Of a stretch of 64,000 nt of DNA, positions 42,644 through 50,905 are shown in pieces. The notes beneath the pieces were generated by a model. It worked only from the letters and a program-made list of their open reading frames with translations, made no database searches and was not told the DNA's origin. The stretch is from Sphingobium sp. AP49. Lineage in GTDB: Bacteria; Pseudomonadota; Alphaproteobacteria; Sphingomonadales; Sphingomonadaceae. The position numbers were made by a program, and so were the translations under genes. Numbering within the stretch: the stretch's first letter is position 1; each line of letters starts with the position of its first letter. The stretch is from assembly GCF_000281715.2 (NCBI RefSeq), contig NZ_CP124576.1, positions 4,347,501-4,411,500 of the forward strand, written 5' to 3'.

Positions 42644-44176
42644 ATGGAGACGGATCACCCCAACCTGCCGGCGCTCGCGGCCGCCGCGCTGCAACGGCCC
42701 GCCGATCAGCCGGCGATAGACTATGAGGGCGCATGGCTGGGCTGGGGGCAGTTGCGCGCCGTAGCCGATGCGATTCGCGCGACGCTGGACGCAAGCGGCA
42801 TCGCGCCCGACGCCCCCGTTGCCTTCGTCGCGCGCAATCGACCGGCGGCGCTGGCCGCGCTGCTCGGCCTGATCGCGCAGGGGCGGACGATCCGCATGAT
42901 CTATGCCTTCCAGGCCGGCGCTACCATCGCTCGCGATCTGGCCCGCATGGCACCCGGTGCGCTGGTCGCCTTTGCCGAGGATATCGGGCCGGACATCCGG
43001 GCCGTGCTGGAACAGGAAGGCATCGTCGCGGTCGCGATCGACGGCATGACCGCCGCCGCCCTGCCCGGCCATGCACGGGCATCGGCGCAGGCCCGGCTTC
43101 GCCACGGCCCCGCCGCACCGCAGATCGAGATCTTGACCAGCGGCACCACTGGTCCGCCGAAAAGCTTCGCCGTGCCCTATGCGCTGCTCGAACGGCATTT
43201 CCTCTCGACGCCCCTGACCCGGCAGCAGGTGGACGATCCCCAGGCAGCGCCGCCCTTCCTGCTCTATTTCCCGCTCGGCAACATCACCGGCCTCTATTCG
43301 ACCCTGCCGATGCTGCTGCGCGGGCAGCGGGTCGAACTGCTGGAGCGCTTTTCGCTCGACGCCTGGCATGCGCATGTGCGGCGCTGGCGCCCCAGCCATG
43401 GCGGGCTGCCCCCGGCGAGCGTGCAGGCCGTGCTGGACGCCGGCATTCCGGCCGAAGACCTGGCCTCGCTGCGCGCGATCGGCTGCGGCGCGGCGCCGCT
43501 CGACCCCGGCGTGCAGCGGGCGTTCGAGGCGCGCTACGGCATTCCCATCCTGCTCTCCTATGGCGCGACCGAGTTCGCCGGGCCAGTGGCGTCGATGACC
43601 GCTGCGCTCCATGCCGAATGGGGCGCCAGCAAGATCGGTTCGGTCGGGCGCGCCATGGCGGGGGCGCAGTTGCGCATCGTCGATGCCGAAAATGGCGCGC
43701 CGCTGCCGCCCCATACGGAAGGGTTGCTCGAAGTCATCTCGCCCCGGATCGGACCGGACTGGATTCGCACCGCTGATATCGGGCTGATCGACACCGACGG
43801 CTTCCTGTTCCTGCGCGGTCGGGCCGATGGCGCCATCATCAGGGGCGGCTTCAAATTGCTGCCCGAGTCGATCGAACGCGCCCTGATGCTGCACCCGGCC
43901 GTGGCAGAAGCGGCCGTTACCGGCATGGCGGACAGCCGCCTGGGACAAGTGCCAGCCGCCGCGATACGACTCCACCCGGCCATTGCTGCGCCCAGCACGG
44001 TTGCACTTGAAGACCATGTCCGGCGGCATCTTCCAGCCACGCATGTTCCCGTAAAATGGATTTTTCTTAATGACTTACCGCGCACATCATCGCTGAAGAC
44101 GGACCGTTGCGCGTTACAGCAGCTCTTTGCAGATATGTCGTCAGACATGCGGAATGAGACAGAAGATATCACATAA
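42644..44176 (+). CDS. AMP-dependent synthetase/ligase (2)
   Basis: About 510 residues from METDHPNLPALAAAALQR; an ATG at 42605 and one at 42530 are alternatives, and none has a good ribosome site. Motifs: ILTSGTTGPPKSF P-loop, LLSYGATEF, DWIRTADIGLIDTDGFLFLRGRADG (in parts) and a Lys near the end in SLKTDRCAL. The N-terminal half is divergent and unusually Ala-rich, so it is not a close paralogue of ligase 1. It probably activates a second carboxylate. It ends ~80 bp before the IclR gene, and base composition drops just there (AT-rich promoter). The 273-bp gap upstream holds nothing else I can support. Confidence 0.87.
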   Translation: METDHPNLPALAAAALQRPADQPAIDYEGAWLGWGQLRAVADAIRATLDASGIAPDAPVAFVARNRPAALAALLGLIAQGRTIRMIYAFQAGATIARDLARMAPGALVAFAEDIGPDIRAVLEQEGIVAVAIDGMTAAALPGHARASAQARLRHGPAAPQIEILTSGTTGPPKSFAVPYALLERHFLSTPLTRQQVDDPQAAPPFLLYFPLGNITGLYSTLPMLLRGQRVELLERFSLDAWHAHVRRWRPSHGGLPPASVQAVLDAGIPAEDLASLRAIGCGAAPLDPGVQRAFEARYGIPILLSYGATEFAGPVASMTAALHAEWGASKIGSVGRAMAGAQLRIVDAENGAPLPPHTEGLLEVISPRIGPDWIRTADIGLIDTDGFLFLRGRADGAIIRGGFKLLPESIERALMLHPAVAEAAVTGMADSRLGQVPAAAIRLHPAIAAPSTVALEDHVRRHLPATHVPVKWIFLNDLPRTSSLKTDRCALQQLFADMSSDMRNETEDIT

Positions 44177-44197
44177 ACGAGAGCGTCTCATTTTCTG

Positions 44198-44234
44198 TTG
44201 ACAGCCCTCCACCGTTAGTGAACAACTATGTTCA
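44198..44234 (+). promoter_or_regulatory. Promoter and inverted-repeat operator before the IclR gene
   Basis: Consensus TTGACA at 44198-44203 is followed by the dyad TGAACA (44219-44224), ACTA, TGTTCA (44229-44234). The IclR start is at 44254 with AAGGAGAGGA just before it. The dyad overlaps the -10/start region, suggesting autoregulation, and shares half-sites with the palindrome at 8328-8343. Confidence 0.65.
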
Positions 44235-44253
44235 ATAACGAAGGAGAGGAACC

Positions 44254-45120
44254 ATGGCTCTAATCGAGTCCCATAAGGCGAAGGCGTGCAAGCCGGAGTC
44301 CAACAAGGCGAAGATTGCCAAGCGCGTCATCGAGGTGTTGGAGTTTTTCGACGAGGAACATCCCCAGGCGACGGTGATGGACATCGTGCGCCGGTTCGAC
44401 CGTCCTCAGTCGAGCACCTCAGAGCTTCTGTCGAGCTTGGTCGACCTGGGTTTGCTGCACAAGGATCCCGGCTCGCGATCCTATTCCCCCACCCCTCGCG
44501 CAGCTCTGCTGGGCGCAAGCATTCAGCCCAAGCTGGTTCGTGACGGCGTGCTGACCGGCCTGATCGATCGCCTGTCGGCGCAGACCGGCCTTGGCATCGC
44601 CGTATTCGGCATGGTCGGTCTCAATGTGCAGATCGTCAACTGGCGCGCCGGCAAGCGGGTGTTCCGTACGGCCGGTAGCGGCGGCCTTGCCGGCGGCCAG
44701 CAGGAGCGCCTGTCAGACTCGGTCGCAGGCCTGCTGATGCTGTCCACCGTAGCGCAGCCGCGCCGTGACGGCCTGATCCGTCGCCTGAACGCGGAAGCCG
44801 CACCGGAACGCAAGTTCAACTTCCCGGAGGTTGCGGCCCGTGTCCAGCGCTGCCGTGACGAAGGCTATATCACCGGTTTCGCCGGCTTCGGCTCGATTGC
44901 CGACGTCACGGCCATGCTGCTGCCCCATATGCCCGACGGCCAGCCGCTCGCGATCGGCTTTGTCTATGAACCGTCCGAACAGATCGACGCCGCCGGCCTT
45001 CAGCGCACGCTCCATGAAACCGTGCGTCGCTCGGTCGAGGAACAATCGCCGGCCGCGTCCGTCCAGCCGATCTTCGAAGCTGCCAGCTGGCAGGGCGCGC
45101 TGGAGGTGAAGCATGGCTGA
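44254..45120 (+). CDS. IclR-family transcriptional regulator
   Basis: A 288-residue protein. After a short basic leader, the winged HTH is IAKRVIEVLEFFDEEHPQATVMDIVRRFDRPQSSTSELLSSLVDLGLLHKD (in parts, ~21-72); the remainder resembles the IclR effector domain, including GLGIAVFGMVG and GSIADVTAMLLP. IclR proteins bind aromatic acids or CoA-pathway intermediates and act as repressors or activators. Perfect AAGGAGAGGA precedes the ATG. It overlaps the amidohydrolase start by eight bases (ATGGCTGA), so regulator and enzyme are translated together. It may regulate the whole 44-58 kb block, and possibly TauD gene 2, as the shared operator suggests. Confidence 0.87.
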   Translation: MALIESHKAKACKPESNKAKIAKRVIEVLEFFDEEHPQATVMDIVRRFDRPQSSTSELLSSLVDLGLLHKDPGSRSYSPTPRAALLGASIQPKLVRDGVLTGLIDRLSAQTGLGIAVFGMVGLNVQIVNWRAGKRVFRTAGSGGLAGGQQERLSDSVAGLLMLSTVAQPRRDGLIRRLNAEAAPERKFNFPEVAARVQRCRDEGYITGFAGFGSIADVTAMLLPHMPDGQPLAIGFVYEPSEQIDAAGLQRTLHETVRRSVEEQSPAASVQPIFEAASWQGALEVKHG

Positions 45121-46387
45121 TGTGAAGGACAAGGACGTCGCCGACGCCCAGGCCGCAAAGAAATATTGGTCGGCCGAAGGCTATACCGAAGGCGGCGTCA
45201 TCCGCGAGGTCGATTATTCCACCCAGTCGGGCGGGCTTGATCCGTCGCTGGCCGGCATCAAGATTGTCGATACCGACACCCATATCACCGAGGCGCCCGA
45301 CCTGTTCACCTCGCGTGCGCCGGCCCAGTACAAGGCCAAGGTGCCTTATGTGAAGCTGGACAATGACGGCGTCGAGCGCTGGTATGTGGGCGACCGCAAT
45401 TTCGGATCGATGGGCGGCAACGTCATCCGCGCCGACAATAACAAGCTGCTCGGCCGCCTCGCCTTCCCCAAGCTGGCGCAGGCCCATCCCGGTGGCCATC
45501 TGATGAAGGAACGGCTGCAGGCGATGGACGATATGGGCATCTATGCCCAGATCGGCTTTCAGAATTCGGGCGTGACCCAGGCCGGTTCGCTGATGTCGCT
45601 GGGCGACCCCGACCTCGCCGTCGCGATCATCCAGATGTATAATGACGCATCGGCCGAATATCAGCAGGTGTCGGGCAACCGCATCTTCAACATGGCCCAT
45701 CTGCCCTTTTGGGACCAGAAGGCGATGGAGACCGAAGCCCGGCGCTGCGTCGACATGGGGCTGCGCGGCTTCGTGCTGCCCGACACGCCCGAGCGCGTCG
45801 GCGTGCCCAGCTTCCTCAATGACTATTGGACGCCGTTTCTGGAAATGTGCGAGGCGGAAGAACTGCCGATCAATTTCCACCTCAATGCGGCGATCGACCC
45901 CAATACGCTCACCTGGGACGGCTTCGGCTTTGAACAGACGCTGTCGGTGGTCGCCACCATGTTCTCGATCGGCAATGCCGCGACGCTGGGCAACTGGATG
46001 GTCTCGGGCCGCCTCGACCGTCATCCCAAGCTCAAGATCGGCCTGATCGAGAGCGGTGCGGGCTGGGTGCCCTTCGCGATCGAGGCGCTGGAGCATCAGT
46101 TCAACGAGATGCTGCCGAGCAAGATGGGCATGCTGCACAAGCGGCCGTGGGAATATTTCCGCGACCATTTCTGGGTCACCTTCTGGTTCGAGAAGGTCGC
46201 GCCCAAGCTGTTGCTGGAAACGATCGGCGTCGACAAGCTGATGTTCGAGACCGATTTCCCGCACCCGACCTCGCTCTATCCGGGCGTGCAGGAACATCTT
46301 AAGGATGTGCTGGGCGGCTATGACTTCGCGGTGAAGAAGAAGGTGCTGCAGGACAACGCCGTGCACCTCTACAAGCTGCCCTTCTGA
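45113..46387 (+). CDS. Amidohydrolase-2-family metal-dependent hydrolase/decarboxylase
   Basis: A 424-residue TIM-barrel enzyme of the PF04909 type (ACMSD, gamma-resorcylate decarboxylase, related hydrolases). The first metal site is DTDTH (Asp53, Asp55, His57), followed by a second His in INFHLN and the late acidic metal ligand in MFETDFPHPTS. Members catalyse non-oxidative decarboxylation or hydrolytic ring and C-C bond opening of aromatic-derived acids. It is co-translated with the IclR regulator and closed by a strong terminator, forming a two-gene unit. Several sphingomonad catabolic clusters carry such proteins near Rieske oxygenases, as here. Reaction not assignable. Confidence 0.9.
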   Translation: MADVKDKDVADAQAAKKYWSAEGYTEGGVIREVDYSTQSGGLDPSLAGIKIVDTDTHITEAPDLFTSRAPAQYKAKVPYVKLDNDGVERWYVGDRNFGSMGGNVIRADNNKLLGRLAFPKLAQAHPGGHLMKERLQAMDDMGIYAQIGFQNSGVTQAGSLMSLGDPDLAVAIIQMYNDASAEYQQVSGNRIFNMAHLPFWDQKAMETEARRCVDMGLRGFVLPDTPERVGVPSFLNDYWTPFLEMCEAEELPINFHLNAAIDPNTLTWDGFGFEQTLSVVATMFSIGNAATLGNWMVSGRLDRHPKLKIGLIESGAGWVPFAIEALEHQFNEMLPSKMGMLHKRPWEYFRDHFWVTFWFEKVAPKLLLETIGVDKLMFETDFPHPTSLYPGVQEHLKDVLGGYDFAVKKKVLQDNAVHLYKLPF

Positions 46388-46411
46388 CGGCAGCGGCCAG
46401 GACAAAAGCAG

Positions 46412-46443
46412 AAGGGGCGCTCCTGTCGGAAGCGCCCCTTTTT
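46412..46443. terminator. Terminator after the amidohydrolase gene (probably bidirectional)
   Basis: AAGGGGCGCT (46412-46421) pairs perfectly with AGCGCCCCTT (46431-46440) around CCTGTCGGA, followed by TTT to give a five-T run. It ends the IclR-amidohydrolase transcript; read leftward, a TTTT run also follows after four bases. Confidence 0.88.
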
Positions 46444-46504
46444 CGTTGCGGATGCGCGGTCGTCAAGGACAGCCGGTCATTGGAGCGGACATGTAAAAGC
46501 GCTC

Positions 46505-46528
46505 CGCCGCCCGACAATCCGGGCGGCG
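46505..46528 (-). terminator. Stem-loop after the leftward Rieske gene
   Basis: CGCCGCCCG (46505-46513) pairs perfectly with CGGGCGGCG (46520-46528) around a six-base loop. On the minus strand it lies 24 bp past the Rieske stop and is followed six bases later by TTTT. A likely terminator for the leftward operon. Confidence 0.7.
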
Positions 46529-46552
46529 ATGCCATGATCGGATAAGCCTATT

Positions 46553-47914
46553 TCAGGCGAGCGGCTTGGGCGCCCCGGTATCCATATAACGCGACAGGTT
46601 ATAATGGAGGCTGGCCACCGCCCGCTCCATATAGGGGTTAGGCTGGGTGCCGCGGAAGCCGACATTCTTCATGCCCTGCTGCACCGCCTGCATGTTGGTG
46701 AAGTCCTGCTGCAGCACCGGGGGCCACTCTTCCGCGCTGGTATATTCCCATTCGGTAGCGGGCGTTTCCGCTTCCGGGAAGAGTTCATAGACCGCCGCCT
46801 CGAAAATGCACTTGTCCGGGTCCGCGCCATAGGGGCGGGCGGAATAGCAGAGCATGTTGTTGACGGCATGGCCGATCTGGAAATTGGGGAAGATCTGCCA
46901 GGCGGTGCCGCTCTTGGCCGTATGGGCGGGTTCGACCACCGGCCAGAAGACCCCGCGCTTCTCATCATCGGCGCGGGCGGTGGCGAGCCAATGTTGCAGC
47001 ACCTGCGGCGCGGGGGTGCCCTCGGGCAGTTCGTCCTTCAATCGCTGGGCGGCGGCGACCAAAGTCATGGTCGTGTTGGTATTGGCATTTTCCCAGGTGA
47101 AAAGCTGCATCTCTGCGGTCGACAGGCGCGGATCCTCGCCCGATCCGATGCGCAGCTTGGCCTGGTTCTCGTCCATATTCTTGGGCGCTTCATAGCCGAT
47201 ATTGGTGTGCAGCCCATGTTTGCGCGCCCAGCCGCGAAATTCGCCGAAGGCGTTGAATTCGGGATGGGTGGTCTGGACATGATAGGTCTCGCTGAACGCC
47301 TCCATCGCGACCTTCCAGTTGCAGTCGAAGATGATCCATTTGCGCCAGCGATAGCGCATATTCTGGAGGCCGAAGGGATCGAGCATGTCGGGCACCACGC
47401 CCAGATAATCGGCGAGCGGGCCGCAATCGGGATCGAGATTGATCCAGGCCCAACCGCCCCAACTATCGACGCTGACCTTGCCGAGCGCGGTGCGCTGCGC
47501 CGTCAGCTTGCCCTGCCAGTCGTCGGCATGGTTGGCGAAGGTGCATTGCCCCTGGCGGTCGAAGGTCCAGCCATGGAAGCCGCAGATGATCGACTTGCGG
47601 TTGCCGCGCGCGTTGCGCTGGCCCGCCGGCGTGTCGATCAGCCGGCGGCCGCGATGCGGGCAGACATTGTGATAGGCGCTGAGCTCATCCGGCCCGGTGC
47701 GCATGATGATGACCGAATCTTCGAGAATGTCATAGGTGACGAAATCGCCGACATTGGGGATATCCTCCAGTCGGGCCGCCTGCAGCCAGACCTTGCGCCA
47801 CAGCCGATCCTGCTCGGCGCGGGCATAGTCCTTGGACACATAGGCTTCGACCGGGACGATGACCGGTTCGATAAGGTCATTACCGGGCGCCACGATGCTG
47901 CTGATCTCGTTCAT
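46553..47914 (-). CDS. Rieske non-heme iron oxygenase, large subunit (1)
   Basis: A 453-residue aromatic-ring-hydroxylating-type alpha subunit. The Rieske cluster ligands are Cys85/His87 (NVCPHRGR) and Cys111/His114 (CGFHGW). The mononuclear iron site is AMEAFSETYHVQTTH with His212 and His217. The C-terminal catalytic domain is longer than in ketosteroid 9-alpha-hydroxylase, closer to phthalate- and toluate-type enzymes and CntA-like proteins. It hydroxylates an organic substrate with O2 and needs an external ferredoxin/reductase. Last gene of the leftward operon, 75 bp after the enoyl-CoA hydratase. No beta subunit is nearby, suggesting an alpha3 enzyme. Confidence 0.92.
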   Translation of the reverse strand: MNEISSIVAPGNDLIEPVIVPVEAYVSKDYARAEQDRLWRKVWLQAARLEDIPNVGDFVTYDILEDSVIIMRTGPDELSAYHNVCPHRGRRLIDTPAGQRNARGNRKSIICGFHGWTFDRQGQCTFANHADDWQGKLTAQRTALGKVSVDSWGGWAWINLDPDCGPLADYLGVVPDMLDPFGLQNMRYRWRKWIIFDCNWKVAMEAFSETYHVQTTHPEFNAFGEFRGWARKHGLHTNIGYEAPKNMDENQAKLRIGSGEDPRLSTAEMQLFTWENANTNTTMTLVAAAQRLKDELPEGTPAPQVLQHWLATARADDEKRGVFWPVVEPAHTAKSGTAWQIFPNFQIGHAVNNMLCYSARPYGADPDKCIFEAAVYELFPEAETPATEWEYTSAEEWPPVLQQDFTNMQAVQQGMKNVGFRGTQPNPYMERAVASLHYNLSRYMDTGAPKPLA

Positions 47915-47989
47915 GGCCTATTCCTTCTCCATTCTACCCTTTTGCCATGCCCGCGTCGCCCGGGCTTGACGAATTAAGACAGGATCGGG

Positions 47990-48769
47990 TCAGCGCCCGG
48001 TCCATTGCGGCTTGCGTTTCTCGGCAAAGGCGCGCGGTCCTTCCTGCGCATCCTCGCTATGATAGGTATATTCCGAAGCCGCGCGGGCGGCCTGCAGCGC
48101 GGCGGCGCGACCCATCTCGGTCGCCAGCATCACCGTGTCGCGCCCGGCCTTCACCGACAGGGGCGCGCCCTCCAAAATCTCCGCCGCCAGATCGAGCGCC
48201 GTCTGCATCAGCGCCTCCGGCTCGGCCAGGCGATTGACCAGGCCGATCTCATAAGCGCGCTGGGCGGTGATCGGTTTGCCGGTGAGGATGATCTCCATCA
48301 TGATCCGCTGCGGGATCATGTGAATGAGCGGCGCGGCCCAGGGCGAACTCCGCCCGACCTTCACTTCGGTAATGGCGAAGCGCGCGGCCGTGCTGGCGAC
48401 GCACAGGTCGCAGGCCTGGGCGATCATCCAGCCGCCGGCAAAGGCGACGCCGTTGACTGCCGCGATCGTCGGCTTGCTGAGTTCGATACTGTCATAGGGC
48501 AGCGGGAACATGGCGCGCGGCGGCACGGTCATGCCGGTATCGACCATTTCCTTGAGGTCACCGCCCGCGCAAAAGGCCTTGTCGCCCGCACCGGTCAGGA
48601 TGGCGACGCGCAGCGCGGGATCATGCTCGAACCGGTCCCAGGCGGCGCGCAGCCCCTCGCGCACGTCGCGGCCCAAGGCATTGCGCTGGTCGGGGCGGTT
48701 GATGGTGAGGATGGCGATGCCGTCGGCCCGCGCCTCAAACAGGACTGCGTCGGTTGAAGCGTCGGGCAT
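47990..48769 (-). CDS. Enoyl-CoA hydratase/isomerase family protein
   Basis: A 259-residue crotonase. Oxyanion-hole residues lie in KAFCAGGDLKEM (~62-73) and AAVNGVAFAGGWMIAQACDL (~101-120). The hydratase Glu positions are not obvious: ITEVKVGRSSPWAA carries one Glu near the right place. It acts on a CoA thioester made by the acyl-CoA dehydrogenase of the same operon. The ATG at 48769 overlaps the stop of the CoA-hydrolase gene, so translation is coupled. The frame is open further upstream but overlaps a real gene, so I chose MPDASTDAV. Hydratase is likeliest; isomerase, dehalogenase or C-C hydrolase variants of this fold cannot be excluded. Confidence 0.9.
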   Translation of the reverse strand: MPDASTDAVLFEARADGIAILTINRPDQRNALGRDVREGLRAAWDRFEHDPALRVAILTGAGDKAFCAGGDLKEMVDTGMTVPPRAMFPLPYDSIELSKPTIAAVNGVAFAGGWMIAQACDLCVASTAARFAITEVKVGRSSPWAAPLIHMIPQRIMMEIILTGKPITAQRAYEIGLVNRLAEPEALMQTALDLAAEILEGAPLSVKAGRDTVMLATEMGRAAALQAARAASEYTYHSEDAQEGPRAFAEKRKPQWTGR

Positions 48770-50016
48770 CAATACCCCCTCTGCTGGATGATATGGGCCG
48801 CCCGCTCCAGTTCCTCGCGGAAGGCGGGGTCGGCGATGGCGATCAGGCGGCGGGTGCGTTCGGCGAGCGTCTGCCCCTTGAGTTCGGCCGCGCCATATTC
48901 GGTGACGATGATGTCGACATCGCTGCGCGCGGTGGTGACCGGGCCGGACAGGCTGGGCACGATCTTGCTGAGGCTGCCGCCCTTGGCCGAGGCGGAGAGC
49001 GCAATGATCGAGCAACCGCCGGGCGAGCGGGCACCGGCACGGACGAAATCGACCTGGCCGCCGGTGCCGCCCAGATAGGCCGCGCCCGACTGTTCGGCAT
49101 TGACCTGACCGGTCAGGTCCACCTCCAGCGCGCTGTTGATCGTGACGAGGCGCGAAAGCCGCCCGAGGACTGCGGCGTCATGGGTGTAGCTGGTCGCGCA
49201 CATGCGGATGGCCGGATTATTATGCGCCCAGTCATAGAGGCGCCGGGTGCCGATCAGCGCGCCATTGATCGAAACGCCAGTGTCGATTTCCTTGCGCGCA
49301 TTGGTCAGCACGCCGGCCTGCGCCAGTTCGACCAGCCCATCGCCCAGCATGCCCGAATGGACGCCCAGATCCTTGCGATCACCCAGCAGCCGCAGGATCG
49401 CGTCGGGCACCGCGCCGACCCCGGTCTGGATCACCGATCCGTCACCGATATAGGCGGCGCAATGGCGCGCAATCGCCTGGTCAGTCTCGCTGATCTTCGC
49501 GGGCGCCACCTCGACCGGCGGGCGCGACACGGGAATGGCGACGTCGATGGCGGATGCCGGGATCAGTTCGCCCGGCACATAGGGCACGGCTTCGTTGATC
49601 TCCGCGATCACCACCCGCGCCTTGTCCACGGCGGCGCGGACATAGTCGCCGATCAGGCCGCAGCTATGATTGCCATCGGCATCGGCAGGGCTGAGCTGGA
49701 TCATCGCCACGTCGCAGCCGATGATGCCGGCCGTGATCATCGGCGCGACCTGGCTGACATGGACGGGGATGACCTGCAGCTTGCCAGCCTTGGTCATCGA
49801 CCGCAGCGCGCCGATCGCACCCATGGAGGAGAGGCGGAAACTGTCGGCGCTTTCGGGAGTGAAGAGCCCTGAGAAACTGGTGGCGATGAAGGCGGACAGA
49901 TCGCCGATCCCGGCGCCCTGTTCGATCAGCGCACTGACCAGGCTGACCGGCTCGCCGCAGGCCTGGCCAAAGACGATGCGGTCGCCGCGCCGTAGATAGG
50001 ACGTGAGGTCGATCAC
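48769..50016 (-). CDS. Acetyl-CoA hydrolase/transferase (family I CoA-transferase)
   Basis: A 415-residue protein of the acetyl-CoA hydrolase/4-hydroxybutyrate CoA-transferase family: early GDRIVFGQACGEPVSLVSAL, GVGAVPDAILRLL, LGVHSGMLGDGLVELAQAG (parts of the core), ALEVDLTGQVNAEQ and the late VDIIVTEYGAAELKG. The catalytic Glu of such transferases is probably in the SALEVDLTGQVNAEQ region. The start is GTG at 50016, overlapping the CitE-like stop as GTGA (50013-50016). It would move CoA from acetyl- or acyl-CoA to a free acid, or hydrolyse the thioester, recycling CoA after the lyase step. Confidence 0.88.
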   Translation of the reverse strand: MIDLTSYLRRGDRIVFGQACGEPVSLVSALIEQGAGIGDLSAFIATSFSGLFTPESADSFRLSSMGAIGALRSMTKAGKLQVIPVHVSQVAPMITAGIIGCDVAMIQLSPADADGNHSCGLIGDYVRAAVDKARVVIAEINEAVPYVPGELIPASAIDVAIPVSRPPVEVAPAKISETDQAIARHCAAYIGDGSVIQTGVGAVPDAILRLLGDRKDLGVHSGMLGDGLVELAQAGVLTNARKEIDTGVSINGALIGTRRLYDWAHNNPAIRMCATSYTHDAAVLGRLSRLVTINSALEVDLTGQVNAEQSGAAYLGGTGGQVDFVRAGARSPGGCSIIALSASAKGGSLSKIVPSLSGPVTTARSDVDIIVTEYGAAELKGQTLAERTRRLIAIADPAFREELERAAHIIQQRGY

Positions 50017-50894
50017 AGCTTCCCGACCTGGCGCAGCAACTGCTCGGCTCGGCTGAGATAGGGCCGATCGAGCATCCCGCCCTTGTAGCCGATCGCGCCG
50101 ACGCCGGGATTGGCGGCGAAGATGTCGACGATCGCCTGGGCTTCGGCGATTTCTTCCGCGGTCGGAGTGAAGGCAGCGTTGATGACATCGACCTGCGCCG
50201 GATGGATCGCCAGCATGCCGCGATAGCCGTCGCGCCGCACCTTCTCGGCCCGCGCCTTCAGCCCGTCGAGATCGCGGAAATCGCCCTGGATCGTCTCGAT
50301 CGCGGTGACGCCGGCGGTCGCGGCCCCCAACAAGCACATCGACCGCGCCAGTTCATAAGTGAAGCCATAGCTGCCGTCGGCATTGCGGTTGGAACTGGCG
50401 CCGATCGAGTCGGCCAGATCCTCCGCGCCCCAGGTCAACGCCACCACGCGCGGCGCGCCCTTGTAATCGCCGGTGTGGAACATCGCCTCGGCCGTTTCGG
50501 TGACCAGCACGATCAGCGGGGTTGATCCGCGTTCGATGCCATGGGCAGCCTCGAAGGCGGTCAGATAATGGTCGAGCAGTTCGACATCCTGCCGGCCATA
50601 GACTTTGGGCAGCATGATACCGCCCGGCCGCGCCGGCATGATCGCGACGAGATCGTCGAGCGTATAGGGGCCGTCGAGCGGATTGACCCGGACCCAGAGT
50701 CGTTCGCGGCCTTCGCTGCGGGCGGCGAGAAAGTCATGCACCATCTGGCGGGCGAGCGGCTTGTTCTCGGTCGCGACAGCATCCTCCAGATCGAACAGCG
50801 CGATATCGGCGGCGCTGTCCGCCGCCTTGGCCATCTTCTTCTCGCTGTCGCCCGGCGCGAACAGCCAGGAGCGCATCTTGATCGGCAGCGTCAT
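50013..50894 (-). CDS. HpcH/HpaI aldolase / citrate lyase beta-like (CitE) protein
   Basis: A 293-residue TIM-barrel lyase beginning MTLPIKMRSWLFAPGDSEKKM, which is the CitE/malyl-CoA lyase N-terminus. DLEDAVATENK (~41-51) holds metal-binding acidic residues; LWVRVNPLDGPYT, LPKVYG, and VALTWGAEDLADSIGA carry the later Glu-Asp metal pair. Such enzymes cleave or form C-C bonds in malyl-CoA, methylmalyl-CoA or citryl-CoA analogues, or act as thioesterases. ATG at 50894 follows GAGGCGAAAG; a TTG at 50909 is possible. It sits 12 bp after the acyl-CoA dehydrogenase gene and is coupled to the CoA-transferase, suggesting a CoA-dependent retro-aldol step. Confidence 0.9.
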   Translation of the reverse strand: MTLPIKMRSWLFAPGDSEKKMAKAADSAADIALFDLEDAVATENKPLARQMVHDFLAARSEGRERLWVRVNPLDGPYTLDDLVAIMPARPGGIMLPKVYGRQDVELLDHYLTAFEAAHGIERGSTPLIVLVTETAEAMFHTGDYKGAPRVVALTWGAEDLADSIGASSNRNADGSYGFTYELARSMCLLGAATAGVTAIETIQGDFRDLDGLKARAEKVRRDGYRGMLAIHPAQVDVINAAFTPTAEEIAEAQAIVDIFAANPGVGAIGYKGGMLDRPYLSRAEQLLRQVGKL

Positions 50895-50905
50895 CGTCTT
50901 TCGCC

